A stretch of DNA of 64,000 nucleotides from an uncultured Acidobacteriia bacterium (GCA_903929755.1 CAIYVZ010000160.1:62001-126000); one strand, 5' to 3'; shown: positions 16,717 to 25,272, numbered from the stretch's first letter. Notes: a model not told the origin generated them from the letters alone. Made by a program: numbers and translations.

Positions 16717-17088
16717 ATGCCAATCTACGAGTACAAATGCCAGGCGTGTGGCAAGGTCTTCGAGCGTATCCAGAAGTTTGCGGATGCCCATCTGACCACG
16801 CACGACGATTGTGGCGGGGCCGTAGATCGATTATTCTCTGCCCCCGCTTTCCACCTCAAAGGGTCCGGTTGGTACGTTACCGACTATGCCAAGGGCGGCA
16901 GTGGCGGCCCAATCAAGCCTGCCGACAAGAGTAGTTCCTCAGCCGCTTCGGACTCGAAGTCCGACTCGAAGTCGGACTCGAAGTCGGAAACCAGGTCTGA
17001 AACGAAGACTGAAACCAAAACGGAGTCCAAACCCACGGCTTCCGAATCTAAACCAACAAGCAGCAGTTCCTCTTCGGACTCGAAGTAG
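16717..17088 (+). CDS. FmdB-type zinc ribbon protein with Ser/Lys-rich tail
   Basis: A 123-residue protein. Residues 1-60 are the FmdB/CxxC_CxxC_SSSS putative regulatory zinc ribbon: MPIYEYKCQACGKVFE, a second cysteine in the DDCGG region, and SAPAFHLKGSGWYVTDY. Only one Cys in the second knuckle is seen, as in many members. The rest is a low-complexity, Ser/Lys/Glu/Thr tail built partly from SDSK units. Function is unknown; it is 13 bases after wecB. Confidence 0.85.
   Translation: MPIYEYKCQACGKVFERIQKFADAHLTTHDDCGGAVDRLFSAPAFHLKGSGWYVTDYAKGGSGGPIKPADKSSSSAASDSKSDSKSDSKSETRSETKTETKTESKPTASESKPTSSSSSSDSK
16951..16986 (+). repeat. Three 12-bp tandem repeats in the FmdB-type gene
   Basis: GACTCGAAGTCC, GACTCGAAGTCG and GACTCGAAGTCG lie head to tail, each encoding Asp-Ser-Lys-Ser. 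They build the disordered tail and could vary in copy number without a frameshift. Confidence 0.9.
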
Positions 17089-17119
17089 ACCGAATCCCGG
17101 CTGCCGGAACGTATCTTTC

Positions 17120-18061
17120 ATGACCGCAGCACCAACCATCGCAGAAGAAATACTCGACCTCAAGCGTCAGCGGCGCGCCATCATCCTGGCGCATCACTAC
17201 CAGGACCACGAGATTCAGGAAATCGCCGATTTCACCGGCGACAGCCTGGAACTCGCCCGTGCCGCACGCGATGCGGAAGGTGATGTTATCGCCTTCTGTG
17301 GCGTTTGGTTTATGGCGGAAACTGCCAAGGTTCTCAACCCGGCGCGAACTGTCATCGTCCCCGATAAAGACGCCAGTTGCAGCCTGGTCGAAGGCTGCCC
17401 CGTTGGGCCCATCCGCGAATACCGCCGACGCAACCCTGACCACGTCATCGTTAGTTACATAAACACTTCCATAGAAGTGAAGGCCGAGTCCGACCTCCTG
17501 TGCACCTCCCGCAACGCGGTCAAAATCGTCAATTCCATCCCGGCCGACAAGACCGTGCTCTTCCTTCCGGACCGGAATCTGGGTAACTACGTCCAGCGTG
17601 AGACCGGTCGCCAGAACCTGAAAATCTGGCAGGGGTCCTGCATCGTCCACAACACCTTCCCGGTCCGCCGCCTGCTCGACGCGAAAGCCGCCCATCCGGA
17701 AGCCATCGTGGTGTCGCACCCCGAATGCCCCGAGGCCGTCCTCGACCATTCCGATTTCATCGGGTCCACGTCGGCTATCGTCGATTATGTGGCGGCCGCT
17801 CACCAGCAACGCCCCGGGTGTGAGTTCATTGTCATGACCGAATCCGGCGTCAACTTCTCTCTGGAGCGCGTGGCCCCCACCAGTCGCTTCTACTACGTCG
17901 CCAACGAGAACTGCAACTGCAGCGAATGCCCTTTCATGCGCCTCAATACGCTTGAAAAGCTTCGTGATTCGCTGCAAACCCTCTCGCCCGTGGTGGAACT
18001 TTCCGCCGACCTCATCGCCCGCGCTCTGTTACCCTTGGAACGGATGTTGGCCATCAAATGA
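17120..18061 (+). CDS. nadA: Quinolinate synthase
   Basis: A 313-residue [4Fe-4S] enzyme that condenses iminoaspartate with dihydroxyacetone phosphate in NAD synthesis. The start at ATG 17120 gives TIAEEILDLKRQRRAIILAHHYQDHEIQEIAD; the open frame extends upstream through the FmdB gene but has no homology there. Motifs are AHHYQ, FCGVWFMAETAKVLNP, DKDASCSLVEGCP, YINTS, the HPEC region, and ENCNCSECPFM near the C-terminus. Three conserved cysteines in FCGV, GSCIVH or HPEC and the NCNCSEC region are the expected cluster ligands. nadB and nadC are not in the window. It overlaps moaA by four bases. Confidence 0.95.
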   Translation: MTAAPTIAEEILDLKRQRRAIILAHHYQDHEIQEIADFTGDSLELARAARDAEGDVIAFCGVWFMAETAKVLNPARTVIVPDKDASCSLVEGCPVGPIREYRRRNPDHVIVSYINTSIEVKAESDLLCTSRNAVKIVNSIPADKTVLFLPDRNLGNYVQRETGRQNLKIWQGSCIVHNTFPVRRLLDAKAAHPEAIVVSHPECPEAVLDHSDFIGSTSAIVDYVAAAHQQRPGCEFIVMTESGVNFSLERVAPTSRFYYVANENCNCSECPFMRLNTLEKLRDSLQTLSPVVELSADLIARALLPLERMLAIK

Positions 18062-19050
18062 CCTCCCTCGTTGACACTTTCGGCCGCGTTCACGACAATC
18101 TGCGGATCAGTGTCACCGACCGTTGCAACATTCGTTGCTTCTACTGCATGCCCGAAGAGGGCGTTAAGTTCTTTGACCGCCACGAAGTCCTGAGTTTTGA
18201 GGAGATCGAACGCTTCGTTCGCGCCTCCGTTCCGCTCGGTATCACCAAGCTCCGCATCACCGGCGGTGAACCCCTTGTTCGCCGCGACCTCCCCGAACTC
18301 ATCCGCAAGCTGGTCGCCATCCCCGGCATTCGCGACATCGCGCTCACCACCAACGCTGTCCTGCTGGAACAGTACGCCCTGCCGCTGCGGGAAGCTGGAC
18401 TGAAGCGCCTGAACGTCCACCTCGACACTCTCGACCGCGAGAAATTCAAACAGATTACCCGTCGTGACGATCTTCCGAAAGTCCTGGCAGGCATCGACGC
18501 CGCAGTAAAAGCTGGTTTCGAGAAGATCAAGATCAACGTAGTCGCCGTGAAAGGTCTGATCGAACCCGACATCGTCCCGATGGCGCGTTATTGCCGGGAA
18601 CGAGGCTTCGAACCGCGTTACATCGAGTTCATGCCCCTCGATTCGCAGTCCCTTTGGGAACGCCGCCAGGTACTCACCGCCGACGAGATGATCGCGTTGA
18701 TCTCCAGCGAGGTCGGGCCCCTCGAAGCCGTCGCCGACGCTGACCCGCGAGCCCCTGCCACCGAGTACCGCTATACGGACGGCGGCGGAGCGGTAGGCTT
18801 CATCGCCTCCATCAGCAAACCCTTCTGTCTGAACTGCAATCGCATCCGTCTCACGTCGGACGGAAAGCTCCGTTACTGCCTTTTCGCGATCGAGGAAATG
18901 GATGTCAAAGGTCTGCTCCGCAACGGAGCGTCCGACGAAGAAATCCAGGCCGCGATTCGGAAGAACGTTGCCGACAAGTGGCTCGGCCACGAGATCAACT
19001 CCCCTAAGTTCGTCCCTCCTCCCAGGCCCATGTACGCCATCGGCGGGTAA
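18058..19050 (+). CDS. moaA: GTP 3',8-cyclase (molybdenum cofactor synthesis)
   Basis: A 330-residue radical SAM enzyme that makes the first molybdopterin intermediate from GTP. The N-terminal cluster motif CNIRCFYC follows RISVTDR. ITGGEPLVRRDL binds SAM, and the C-terminal second cluster is FCLNCNRIRLTSDGKLRYCLF. The protein ends in Gly-Gly, the tail required for catalysis in MoaA. The start overlaps the nadA stop by ATGA, so two iron-sulfur enzymes are translationally coupled. moaC and the other moa genes are not in view. Confidence 0.96.
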   Translation: MTSLVDTFGRVHDNLRISVTDRCNIRCFYCMPEEGVKFFDRHEVLSFEEIERFVRASVPLGITKLRITGGEPLVRRDLPELIRKLVAIPGIRDIALTTNAVLLEQYALPLREAGLKRLNVHLDTLDREKFKQITRRDDLPKVLAGIDAAVKAGFEKIKINVVAVKGLIEPDIVPMARYCRERGFEPRYIEFMPLDSQSLWERRQVLTADEMIALISSEVGPLEAVADADPRAPATEYRYTDGGGAVGFIASISKPFCLNCNRIRLTSDGKLRYCLFAIEEMDVKGLLRNGASDEEIQAAIRKNVADKWLGHEINSPKFVPPPRPMYAIGG

Positions 19051-19163
19051 GCCGGAACTTCCCGCTCCTGCCCGGCGTCTACACCACCGAAATCAATACA
19101 AGCTGCCCTTTCGAGTCGACCGAAAACGCAGCCGCTGCACCGAAAACATGAGGGAGAACAAAC

Positions 19164-19886
19164 ATGTTCGAGCAAACGTTCGTCGACACGCACACCCGCG
19201 CCTGGCAGCCCTGGGCCCTGGCTGCTGCCGCAACCGTCCAAACCGCCCTTGCAGGCCTCTTACTCCTGATTCCGCTCCTGCATCCCGAGGGGCCGCTGAT
19301 GCGCCTCGATGCGCCGCCGGTCATTTACCGGCCCGTCACGGTGATCCAGCCAACCGCGCCAACCGCCAGCGTCACCAGGGCCACCAGAACATCGTCGTTG
19401 GTGTTCTCGGATACGCTCCGGGCCCCGACACACAGCCTGAGGCGGATCGCGAACATCCCAGACGCCCCTGAATTCACCGGGCCGATCACGACATTCCAGG
19501 TGAGTAACCCCTTCATTGGGGCTATTCCCGACCCGGTTGTGCCGCCACCGACTACTCGCGTTGCTCCGGCAATTGTTGAGACACCACCACCGACGGCACC
19601 CTTGCGGGTCAGCACCAGCGTCCAGGCCGCGCTGCTCATCTTCGGCCCCAAACCAGCCTACCCGCCCCTCGCCAAAGCGGCACGCGTACAAGGCACCGTC
19701 CGCCTCCAGGCCATCATCGCGACCGACGGAAATATCCGCAATCTTCGTCTCATGAGCGGTCCCCCGTTACTGGTGAAATCCGCTCTGGACGCCGTCCAGC
19801 GCTGGCGTTACCGTGCAACGGTGCTCAACGGGAACCCCGTGGAAGTAAGCACTGAAGTGGAAGTGAATTTCACCCTAACGCAATAG
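19164..19886 (+). CDS. TonB family energy-transducer-like protein
   Basis: A 240-residue protein with one N-terminal membrane helix (about residues 17-38, ALAAAATVQTALAGLLLLIPLL), a Pro/Thr-rich periplasmic spacer (about 45-145), and a C-terminal TonB domain (about 155-240: YPPLAKAARVQGTVRLQAII, ALDAVQRWRYRATVLNG). GAGGGAGA precedes the start. TonB proteins couple the proton gradient to outer-membrane receptors through ExbB/ExbD; none of these partners is in the window. Confidence 0.88.
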   Translation: MFEQTFVDTHTRAWQPWALAAAATVQTALAGLLLLIPLLHPEGPLMRLDAPPVIYRPVTVIQPTAPTASVTRATRTSSLVFSDTLRAPTHSLRRIANIPDAPEFTGPITTFQVSNPFIGAIPDPVVPPPTTRVAPAIVETPPPTAPLRVSTSVQAALLIFGPKPAYPPLAKAARVQGTVRLQAIIATDGNIRNLRLMSGPPLLVKSALDAVQRWRYRATVLNGNPVEVSTEVEVNFTLTQ

Positions 19887-19918
19887 CCCAAAGCAGCCGA
19901 TAGTAACGTAACTCGAAA

Positions 19919-19964
19919 CCGCGCTGCCTTGATCACACCTCGGTCTGGGGTGAGGGCAGCGCGG
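19919..19964. other. Long GC-rich hairpin between TonB-like gene and TA module
   Basis: CCGCGCTGCC (19919-19928) pairs with GGCAGCGCGG (19955-19964), with a second inner helix CACACC/GGGTGAG-like around a loop. No T-run follows on either strand. It lies 33 bases after the TonB-like stop and 44 bases before the antitoxin start, so it may mark a 3' end or be an operator of the TA pair. Confidence 0.5.
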
Positions 19965-20008
19965 CGAGCTCGATCTGACAGTTCCAACTCAGCAATAATA
20001 AAAGAGCT

Positions 20009-20233
20009 ATGCTCGACCGAATCACCTGGAACCCAGATCAAATGAACGGCCAGCCCTGTGTTCGGGGAATGCGCCTGACGGTCCGCCGGGTGGTCTCCGC
20101 CGTTGCCGCTTACCCGGACCGTGCCGAACTCCTCCGTAACTATCCGGACCTCGACGACGAAGACGTCCGGCAGGCCCTCGAATTTGCCGCCGCAAGCCTC
20201 GGTGATGAAGTCACCGAAATGTCCGCAGCGTGA
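20009..20233 (+). CDS. DUF433 family antitoxin-like protein
   Basis: A 74-residue DUF433 protein, the usual partner of DUF5615 PIN-like proteins. It shows RITWNPDQMNGQPCVRGMRLTVRRVV, close to the family signature (I..dp...gGkPvirGtRi.V), and YPDLDDEDVRQALEFAA. DUF433 carries a helix-turn-helix and likely represses the pair. It overlaps the next gene by four bases (GTGA). Confidence 0.9.
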   Translation: MLDRITWNPDQMNGQPCVRGMRLTVRRVVSAVAAYPDRAELLRNYPDLDDEDVRQALEFAAASLGDEVTEMSAA

Positions 20234-20616
20234 TCAGATTCCCATTACTGCTGGATCAGGGCGTTCCGGTTGACGCGGCCGGCATGTTCCGCAAGCTCGG
20301 CTATCTCGCAACGCACCTTTCGGAACTTGGGATGAAATCCCACTCCGATGCCGAGATCATCAAGGTTGCCGTTGAACGCCACTCCGCAATCCTCACGCTG
20401 GACGCAGACTTCCACGCTCTCATCGCGGTTCAGCGTCTTGCCCGGCCCTCAGTAATTCGTTTGAGAATAGAAGGATGCCGCGCCGAAGCCTTCGTTAAAA
20501 TTCTGGAACCCGTTCTCGAACGCTTCGATTCGGAGATCCTCGCTGGGGCCCTCATCTCCGTCCGGGGAACCCGCGTCACCTGCCGCCTGCTTCCCGTCAC
20601 CCGGGCGATTTTCTAA
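20230..20616 (+). CDS. DUF5615 PIN-like toxin protein
   Basis: A 128-residue Mut7-C/PIN-like protein. It starts at GTG 20230 within the antitoxin stop. Signs of the family are the early Asp in LLLDQGVP, the LGYLATHLSELGMKSHSDAEIIKVA stretch and the ILTLDADFHAL acidic motif, which would form the metal site of a nuclease. Together with the DUF433 gene it forms a type II TA-like module, for which activity has been little tested. Its last four bases overlap the convergent hpnK-like gene. Confidence 0.88.
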   Translation: MIRFPLLLDQGVPVDAAGMFRKLGYLATHLSELGMKSHSDAEIIKVAVERHSAILTLDADFHALIAVQRLARPSVIRLRIEGCRAEAFVKILEPVLERFDSEILAGALISVRGTRVTCRLLPVTRAIF

Positions 20617-21410
20617 AACGTCCGGTAATTCCCCAACTCAATCCCCAACTCCTGAACCACAGCCCGAGTCTCCGGGGCCACCAGCGCAGCCAGTTCCACC
20701 GCCCGGCTCTCCTTCAGTCGCGTGGCCGCAGCCTGCAACTCGGGCCCTAAAATCCCCGGATGGCACATGAACTCCGTCACGCCTTCGGGCAGTCGCCGCA
20801 AAGTCCGAGCCAGGCTTCCCGCATCCAAAGTGCCGGTAATCTGGAATCCGGCAAAGTAATCCGTCATGCGCAGACCCGCGAACTCCCGCGCAAAGCCAGG
20901 CGCCATCACCCGCATTCCCACAGCGACCGCCCGCTTCTGCCACTTGACCGAGCCATCCACCCCAAAATCAAACGGCCGTCGAACCCACGGAATCCTAAAC
21001 TCCCGCGCCACTCTGGCCACCGCTTTCAGCACCGGAGGCAGCAAATGCGTATGTTTATGCGTATCGATATGGCTCGGACGAATCCCCGCCGCCACAATCT
21101 TGCTCACCTGCGCGCGGGCCTCTTCATAAACCGCCAACTCCCCGCGCCACAGCGTCTTTATCAGGTCACCCAGGGTAGCCGGTAACTCGCGCGAGGGGTC
21201 CAGCACACTCATCCCCTGCACCATCACCAAATGAACGCCCACGTCCAGACTCGGCACCGCCCGGGCCAACGCAACCGCGTCCTCAAACGCATCGCCATTT
21301 GCCATCAAAGTAGTTGCCGTCAGAATGCCCTGGGTATGCGCCTCAATAATCCCCGCATTCACATCCCGGGTGAATCCGAAATCATCGGCATTCACAATCA
21401 GGCGCCGCAT
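20613..21410 (-). CDS. HpnK/YdjC-like carbohydrate (N-acetyl) deacetylase
   Basis: A 265-residue protein of the YdjC/ChbG family, in the branch called hopanoid biosynthesis associated protein HpnK. Metal and catalytic motifs are VNADDFGFT (Asp-Asp pair), DVGVHLVMV, SHIDTHKHTHLLPP (two metal His) and EFMCHPGI. It would deacetylate an N-acetylated sugar, in hopanoid contexts the glucosamine headgroup. Its start overlaps the stop of the MCE gene by one base (TGATG), placing it as last gene of a lipid transport operon, which supports a lipid-linked role. No squalene-hopene cyclase is in view. Confidence 0.85.
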   Translation of the reverse strand: MRRLIVNADDFGFTRDVNAGIIEAHTQGILTATTLMANGDAFEDAVALARAVPSLDVGVHLVMVQGMSVLDPSRELPATLGDLIKTLWRGELAVYEEARAQVSKIVAAGIRPSHIDTHKHTHLLPPVLKAVARVAREFRIPWVRRPFDFGVDGSVKWQKRAVAVGMRVMAPGFAREFAGLRMTDYFAGFQITGTLDAGSLARTLRRLPEGVTEFMCHPGILGPELQAAATRLKESRAVELAALVAPETRAVVQELGIELGNYRTF

Positions 21411-22483
21411 CAGAAAATCGCGAGCTTAATACTCAGGAATTTTTTGGGACTCTTGTGCACGTCCGTCAGCAAACTGTGCAGCTCGCGAGTGGTGCCATTC
21501 AGCGCGTCGTAAAGCTGCGGATTCACCATCAACTGCCCGATGGTGCCCTGGCCGGAATTAATCTTCTCCAGTGCCGTATTCACCTTGGTTGCCACCAGGT
21601 TCAGCTGCTGATAAATCTCGTCATCCTTCAGCAACTTTCCCGCCGTGCCCTTGCCCGCGTTCAGATCTGCCAGGATCTTCTTCGCTTCGGTGATACTGGC
21701 GCGAGCCTCGTCATACAACTGCGCGTCGTACAGCAGCTTGCCGGCCGACCCCTTACCCTGCTGCACCTGCGCCAGCATCTCGTCCAGCCTCTGAATTGGC
21801 TTGCGGATATCGTTGTACAGGTCGTCGTCGTACAGCAAATGGCTCACGGTGCCGTTGCTGTTCCGAACGTCTTTCACAATCTGCGCCACTTCCGCCGCCG
21901 TCGCGTTCAGGCGGTCGTACAGCGAGTCATCCTTCAGCAGTTTCCCCAGGTTGCCTTTACCCTGGTCCACCACCTCCAGCAACCCGTCCACGCGGCCCAG
22001 AATCGTCTGCAATTGCGCCAGCAGTAAAGACGCCTGGCTCAGCAATTCCGGAATATCCTGCGTCATCACCGCCCCAATCTCGTCGCCCTCGTGAATCGGC
22101 TTCGGGTGGGTGCCGCGGGTTATGTTGATGTACTTATCCCCCAGCAGGTTCGACGCGCTGATCGCTGCTTTCGAATCCTCCGGAATCTGACTCAGGAAAG
22201 TCCGGTTGATCTTCATCTCAATTGCGACTGTCCGCTTCTGGTCATGCGACCCAGACAGTTTCACACTCGAAATATGGCCCGCGAAGATTCCGTTCAGCCG
22301 TACCGGCGCATTCTCCGCCATGCCGGCTGAATCGCTCATGTACGTGCGCAGCCTGAAGTCACCCGAAATTAAATTGCTCTGGCTCGTCAGCAAAAAGATC
22401 AGAATCGCCGCAATCACCATAGCGACTGCTGTTAAGATTCCCACCCGTAACTGCGCCCATTCAACTCGTTTTTGCGATGGCAT
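21410..22483 (-). CDS. MlaD-like MCE domain protein with five C-terminal repeats
   Basis: A 357-residue MCE protein. A single N-terminal membrane helix (about residues 12-32) anchors it in the inner membrane; the MCE domain follows (about 40-120: AGMAENAPVRLNGIFAGHISSVKL, NLLGDKYINITRG). After it come five repeats of about 40-50 residues around a GKGxxGKLLxDxxLYD core (QGKGNLGKLL, SNGTVSHLL, QGKGSAGKLL, AGKGTAGKLL, SGQGTIGQLM). MCE proteins form hexameric lipid channels; the repeats probably lengthen the tube or helical needle. It follows mlaF by 20 bases and is coupled to the HpnK-like gene. Confidence 0.9.
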   Translation of the reverse strand: MPSQKRVEWAQLRVGILTAVAMVIAAILIFLLTSQSNLISGDFRLRTYMSDSAGMAENAPVRLNGIFAGHISSVKLSGSHDQKRTVAIEMKINRTFLSQIPEDSKAAISASNLLGDKYINITRGTHPKPIHEGDEIGAVMTQDIPELLSQASLLLAQLQTILGRVDGLLEVVDQGKGNLGKLLKDDSLYDRLNATAAEVAQIVKDVRNSNGTVSHLLYDDDLYNDIRKPIQRLDEMLAQVQQGKGSAGKLLYDAQLYDEARASITEAKKILADLNAGKGTAGKLLKDDEIYQQLNLVATKVNTALEKINSGQGTIGQLMVNPQLYDALNGTTRELHSLLTDVHKSPKKFLSIKLAIF

Positions 22484-22503
22484 CCCTGATCCGTATCTTG
22501 CGC

Positions 22504-23322
22504 TTACGCCGCCATTTCCGGCTTCTTTACAAACTTCCCTACGTATTCGTCGGAACAGGCTTCCAGTTCCGTCTGCGTGCCTTCAAATACCAATCTTCCC
22601 TCACGCAGCACCATGAACACCGTATTGGTTGCCTTTTCGCTCGCCGGATCCAGCGTCCCATTGTCTGGATTGTAGCGAAAGTTGGCCACCAGATTCCCAT
22701 CCTGATACCGATGCGTCACCACAAGGGCGGTTGTATTGTCCATATCGCGCTCCTTGATGATGAGCGCCATAATCGTGTGCGCTGTAATCGGGTCCAGCCC
22801 CGCGGTCGGTGAATCGTAGAGCAGCAACGGAGGCCCGGTGACAACCGCACGGGCAATCGCCGCCCGCCGCCGCATGCCGCCCGAAAGTTCGCTCGGGTAC
22901 TTCGTGATCGCCTGCTCCAGTTCCACGAATCGCAGCGACTCCCGCACCTTATCCTCCATCTTGTCGCGCGGAATCTGAATCGACTTCTGATTTAGCAGGG
23001 GATAGGCTACATTCTGCGCCACCGTCATGGAATCAAACAACGCGGAATCCTGAAAGAGCATGCCCACCCGGGCGCGTATCTCGAAAAGCTGATTTTCCGG
23101 CTTATGCGTAATGTCCTCGCCCAGCAATCGGACACTCCCGCCGCACGCCCGGTTCAGGCCCATGGCCGTCTTCAGCAGGACCGTCTTGCCGCTCCCGGCC
23201 GCACCCATAATGATGCGCGTCTGGCCTTCGGGAACGGCAAAGGATACCTCGTTCAGCACACGAACTCCCGCCTCAAACTCCACGCTTACCTTGTCAAACT
23301 CCAGCAGGTTCGTCGCCGCCAT
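22504..23322 (-). CDS. mlaF: Mla-type ABC transporter ATP-binding protein
   Basis: A 272-residue ATPase that powers phospholipid movement with the MlaE permease. I start at 23322 (MAATNLLEFDKVSVEFEAG), two bases after the mlaE stop; the longer frame reads into mlaE. Walker A is MGAAGSGKT, the signature is LSGGMRRRAAIARAV and Walker B LLLYDSPTAGLDP, with Ser where Glu of the Walker B often reads DEPT; here it is DSPT, so the usual catalytic Glu is replaced by Ser. That substitution is odd and might affect hydrolysis. The H-loop VVTHRYQD is intact. The C-terminal segment resembles MlaF. Confidence 0.92.
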   Translation of the reverse strand: MAATNLLEFDKVSVEFEAGVRVLNEVSFAVPEGQTRIIMGAAGSGKTVLLKTAMGLNRACGGSVRLLGEDITHKPENQLFEIRARVGMLFQDSALFDSMTVAQNVAYPLLNQKSIQIPRDKMEDKVRESLRFVELEQAITKYPSELSGGMRRRAAIARAVVTGPPLLLYDSPTAGLDPITAHTIMALIIKERDMDNTTALVVTHRYQDGNLVANFRYNPDNGTLDPASEKATNTVFMVLREGRLVFEGTQTELEACSDEYVGKFVKKPEMAA

Positions 23323-23324
23323 TG

Positions 23325-24107
23325 CTAGGTGCCCGAATACTTTACAAAGATCAGGCCCATAAACAGGTTCAGGATCAGAATCGTCACCGATGCTGCCACC
23401 ATCGCCTGCGTCGTCGCCCGCCCTACGCCCTGTGTACCGCCACTGGCGCGCAGGCCATAAAAACACCCAATCAGCGAGATCACAAACGAGTACACAAACG
23501 GCTTCAGCAGGCCCTGCGCCACGTCGCTCCACACCAGCGCGTGCCACGTCTGCGACCAGTATTGCAGCGCGTCCAGGTCATATAGAAGCTTGCCAATAAT
23601 CCAGCCGCCCACCATGCCCACGAAGTCGTCAATTACCGTGAGGCACGGCAGCATCACGCCGGTCGCGATCATCCGCGGAGTCACCAGTTTCTGAATCGGA
23701 TCCGTTCCCAGCGCCCGCATCGCGTCGATCTGCTCGGTCACTTTCATTGACCCCAGTTCGCTCGCAATGCCCGACGCATTCCGCCCCGCCACCATCAGCG
23801 ACGTCAGCACTGGCCCCAGTTCGCGTACCAGAATAATGGAGACCACCGTCCCCGTGCGTCCCGTTTGCCCGTACTGCTGCAGCGCGCGCCCCATCTGCAG
23901 CGCCATCACGGCCCCCGAGAAGAACCCCGTCAGCAGGACAATCGGAATACTGCCCACACCGATGGAGTCCATCTGCAGCTTGATGTCGTCGGAATAGTGC
24001 GGTTGTCGGGTGACGTTCCGCATCGCCCGACCCGTGAGCAGGCAGAAATCTTGCAGCGCGAGCGTCGGGCCCTTGAGAAAATCCAGCACGAACCCCGATG
24101 CTAGCAT
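23325..24107 (-). CDS. mlaE: MlaE family lipid ABC transporter permease
   Basis: A 260-residue integral membrane permease. I start at ATG 24107 because it gives MLASGFVLDFLKG and family similarity; the frame upstream overlaps the divergent peptidase gene and is not similar. Marks are IPIVLLTGFFSGAVMALQM, VRELGPVLTSLMVAGR (the MlaE coupling helix), ELGSMKVTEQIDAMRALGTDP and the C-terminal GGTQGVGRATTQAMVAAS. About five membrane helices. First gene of mlaE-mlaF-MCE-hpnK-like; its start is only 25 bases from the divergent peptidase start, so its promoter must overlap that gene. Confidence 0.94.
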   Translation of the reverse strand: MLASGFVLDFLKGPTLALQDFCLLTGRAMRNVTRQPHYSDDIKLQMDSIGVGSIPIVLLTGFFSGAVMALQMGRALQQYGQTGRTGTVVSIILVRELGPVLTSLMVAGRNASGIASELGSMKVTEQIDAMRALGTDPIQKLVTPRMIATGVMLPCLTVIDDFVGMVGGWIIGKLLYDLDALQYWSQTWHALVWSDVAQGLLKPFVYSFVISLIGCFYGLRASGGTQGVGRATTQAMVAASVTILILNLFMGLIFVKYSGT

Positions 24108-24132
24108 ACGAAGGCGACCTCGAAAGGCAACA

Positions 24133-25086
24133 ATGAAGGGACTAACTGACGTACCAGGAATTCGAGTTGGCCATGCGTCCGATTTTGAGGCGCTGACCGG
24201 CTGTACCGTAATTCTCTGTGGCCCCGGAGCCATCGGCGGCGTAGACGTTCGGGGTTCCGCCACCGGCTCCTGCGAACTGGAGACGCTCAACCCCGGCCAT
24301 GTTGCCGCGAATGTGGACGCTATTGTTCTGGCTGGCGGTTCCGCGTTCGGCCTCGAAGCGTCCTCCGGCACCCGCCGAATTCTGGAAAAACAGGGTATCG
24401 GCTTCAAGACCGGAGTCGCTGTAGTCCCCATCGTCCCCGGAGCGATCCTCTTTGATCTCGGCATCGGCAGGGCTGACGTCCGCCCCACCCGCGAGATGGG
24501 CGAGAAAGCCACCCTGGCCGCAACCGACGCTGCCGTGGAAGAGGGCAACATCGGCGCCGGTATCGGAGCCACCGTGGGCAAAATCTTCGGCATGCGTCAG
24601 GCCATGAAAAGCGGCATCGGCAGCGCCTCGCTCTCGCTCGGCAATGGCGTCATCGTCGCCGCCCTGGTAGCGGTGAATGCGTATGGCGATGTCATCTCCC
24701 CCACCACCGGAAAAGTTGTGGCCGGAGCCCGCGTCTCCCCCACCAGCAGCGATTTCGTCGATTCCGCAGCCGCTCTTCGACACGGAATCCCCGAAACCCG
24801 CCCCTTTCGAGGCAACACCACGCTGGCCGTAGTCGCCACCAACGCCGCTTTCGATAAAGTCCAGACCAACAAACTAGCTGCCCTCGCCAGCTTGGGCGTC
24901 GCCCGAACCATCTCTCCCGTCAACACCATGGCTGACGGAGATATCACCTTCGCTATCTCGCAGGGTAAAGAGAAGGCGTCCGTCGATGCCGTAGGTTCCG
25001 CCGCTGCCGAGGTCCTTGCCCAGGCAGTCCTCCGAGCGGTGCGCGCCGCCAGAACAGTCGGCGGCGTCCCCGGCCTCGCCAGCTAA
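24133..25086 (+). CDS. P1 family peptidase (DmpA-like, S58)
   Basis: A 317-residue N-terminal-nucleophile hydrolase of the DmpA/BapA family, aminopeptidases that self-cleave into two chains. It opens LTDVPGIRVGHASD and has DVRGSATGSCE, GGSAFGLEASSG, GIGATVGK, and the cleavage region RGNTTLAVVATNA, in which the first Thr after Asn is the expected nucleophile. No signal peptide is seen. The start ATG 24133 is chosen over an upstream frame that lies antisense to mlaE. Divergent from mlaE; substrate unknown. Confidence 0.9.
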   Translation: MKGLTDVPGIRVGHASDFEALTGCTVILCGPGAIGGVDVRGSATGSCELETLNPGHVAANVDAIVLAGGSAFGLEASSGTRRILEKQGIGFKTGVAVVPIVPGAILFDLGIGRADVRPTREMGEKATLAATDAAVEEGNIGAGIGATVGKIFGMRQAMKSGIGSASLSLGNGVIVAALVAVNAYGDVISPTTGKVVAGARVSPTSSDFVDSAAALRHGIPETRPFRGNTTLAVVATNAAFDKVQTNKLAALASLGVARTISPVNTMADGDITFAISQGKEKASVDAVGSAAAEVLAQAVLRAVRAARTVGGVPGLAS

Positions 25087-25202
25087 CCTGGAACTCCTCC
25101 CCCGCAACCTGAATAATCAGCCCGCGACCGTCGCGGTCGATGAAGATATCTATGAAAGTGCGCCGCGCGGCGCTGAATGTTAATAAAAAATGAATCACGG
25201 TA

Positions 25203-25231
25203 TTGCCGTGCGTGCAATTCTCCGGTATAGT
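25203..25231 (+). promoter_or_regulatory. Sigma-70-like promoter for the dihaem protein gene
   Basis: TTGCCG (25203-25208), 17 bases, then TATAGT (25226-25231) fits a housekeeping promoter. It stands 41 bases before the GTG start at 25273. A short ACGG/CCGT inverted repeat overlaps the -35. Confidence 0.65.
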
Positions 25232-25272
25232 CGAACCCGGTCCAAAATTTACTTGCTGTTCCTGGAAATACC

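Noticed and set aside
16951-16986. Short tandem repeats as a possible CRISPR or mobile repeat
   Set aside because: They are 12-bp head-to-tail units within a coding tail, with no spacers.
16886-17119. Upstream extension of the nadA frame into the FmdB-type gene
   Set aside because: No similarity to NadA; it is an out-of-frame copy of the Ser/Lys tail region. ATG 17120 is the natural start.
25087-25202. Minus-strand frame reading FIDIFIDRDGRGLIIQV between the peptidase and dihaem genes
   Set aside because: It continues into unlikely sequence antisense to the peptidase gene, and no start or RBS is seen.
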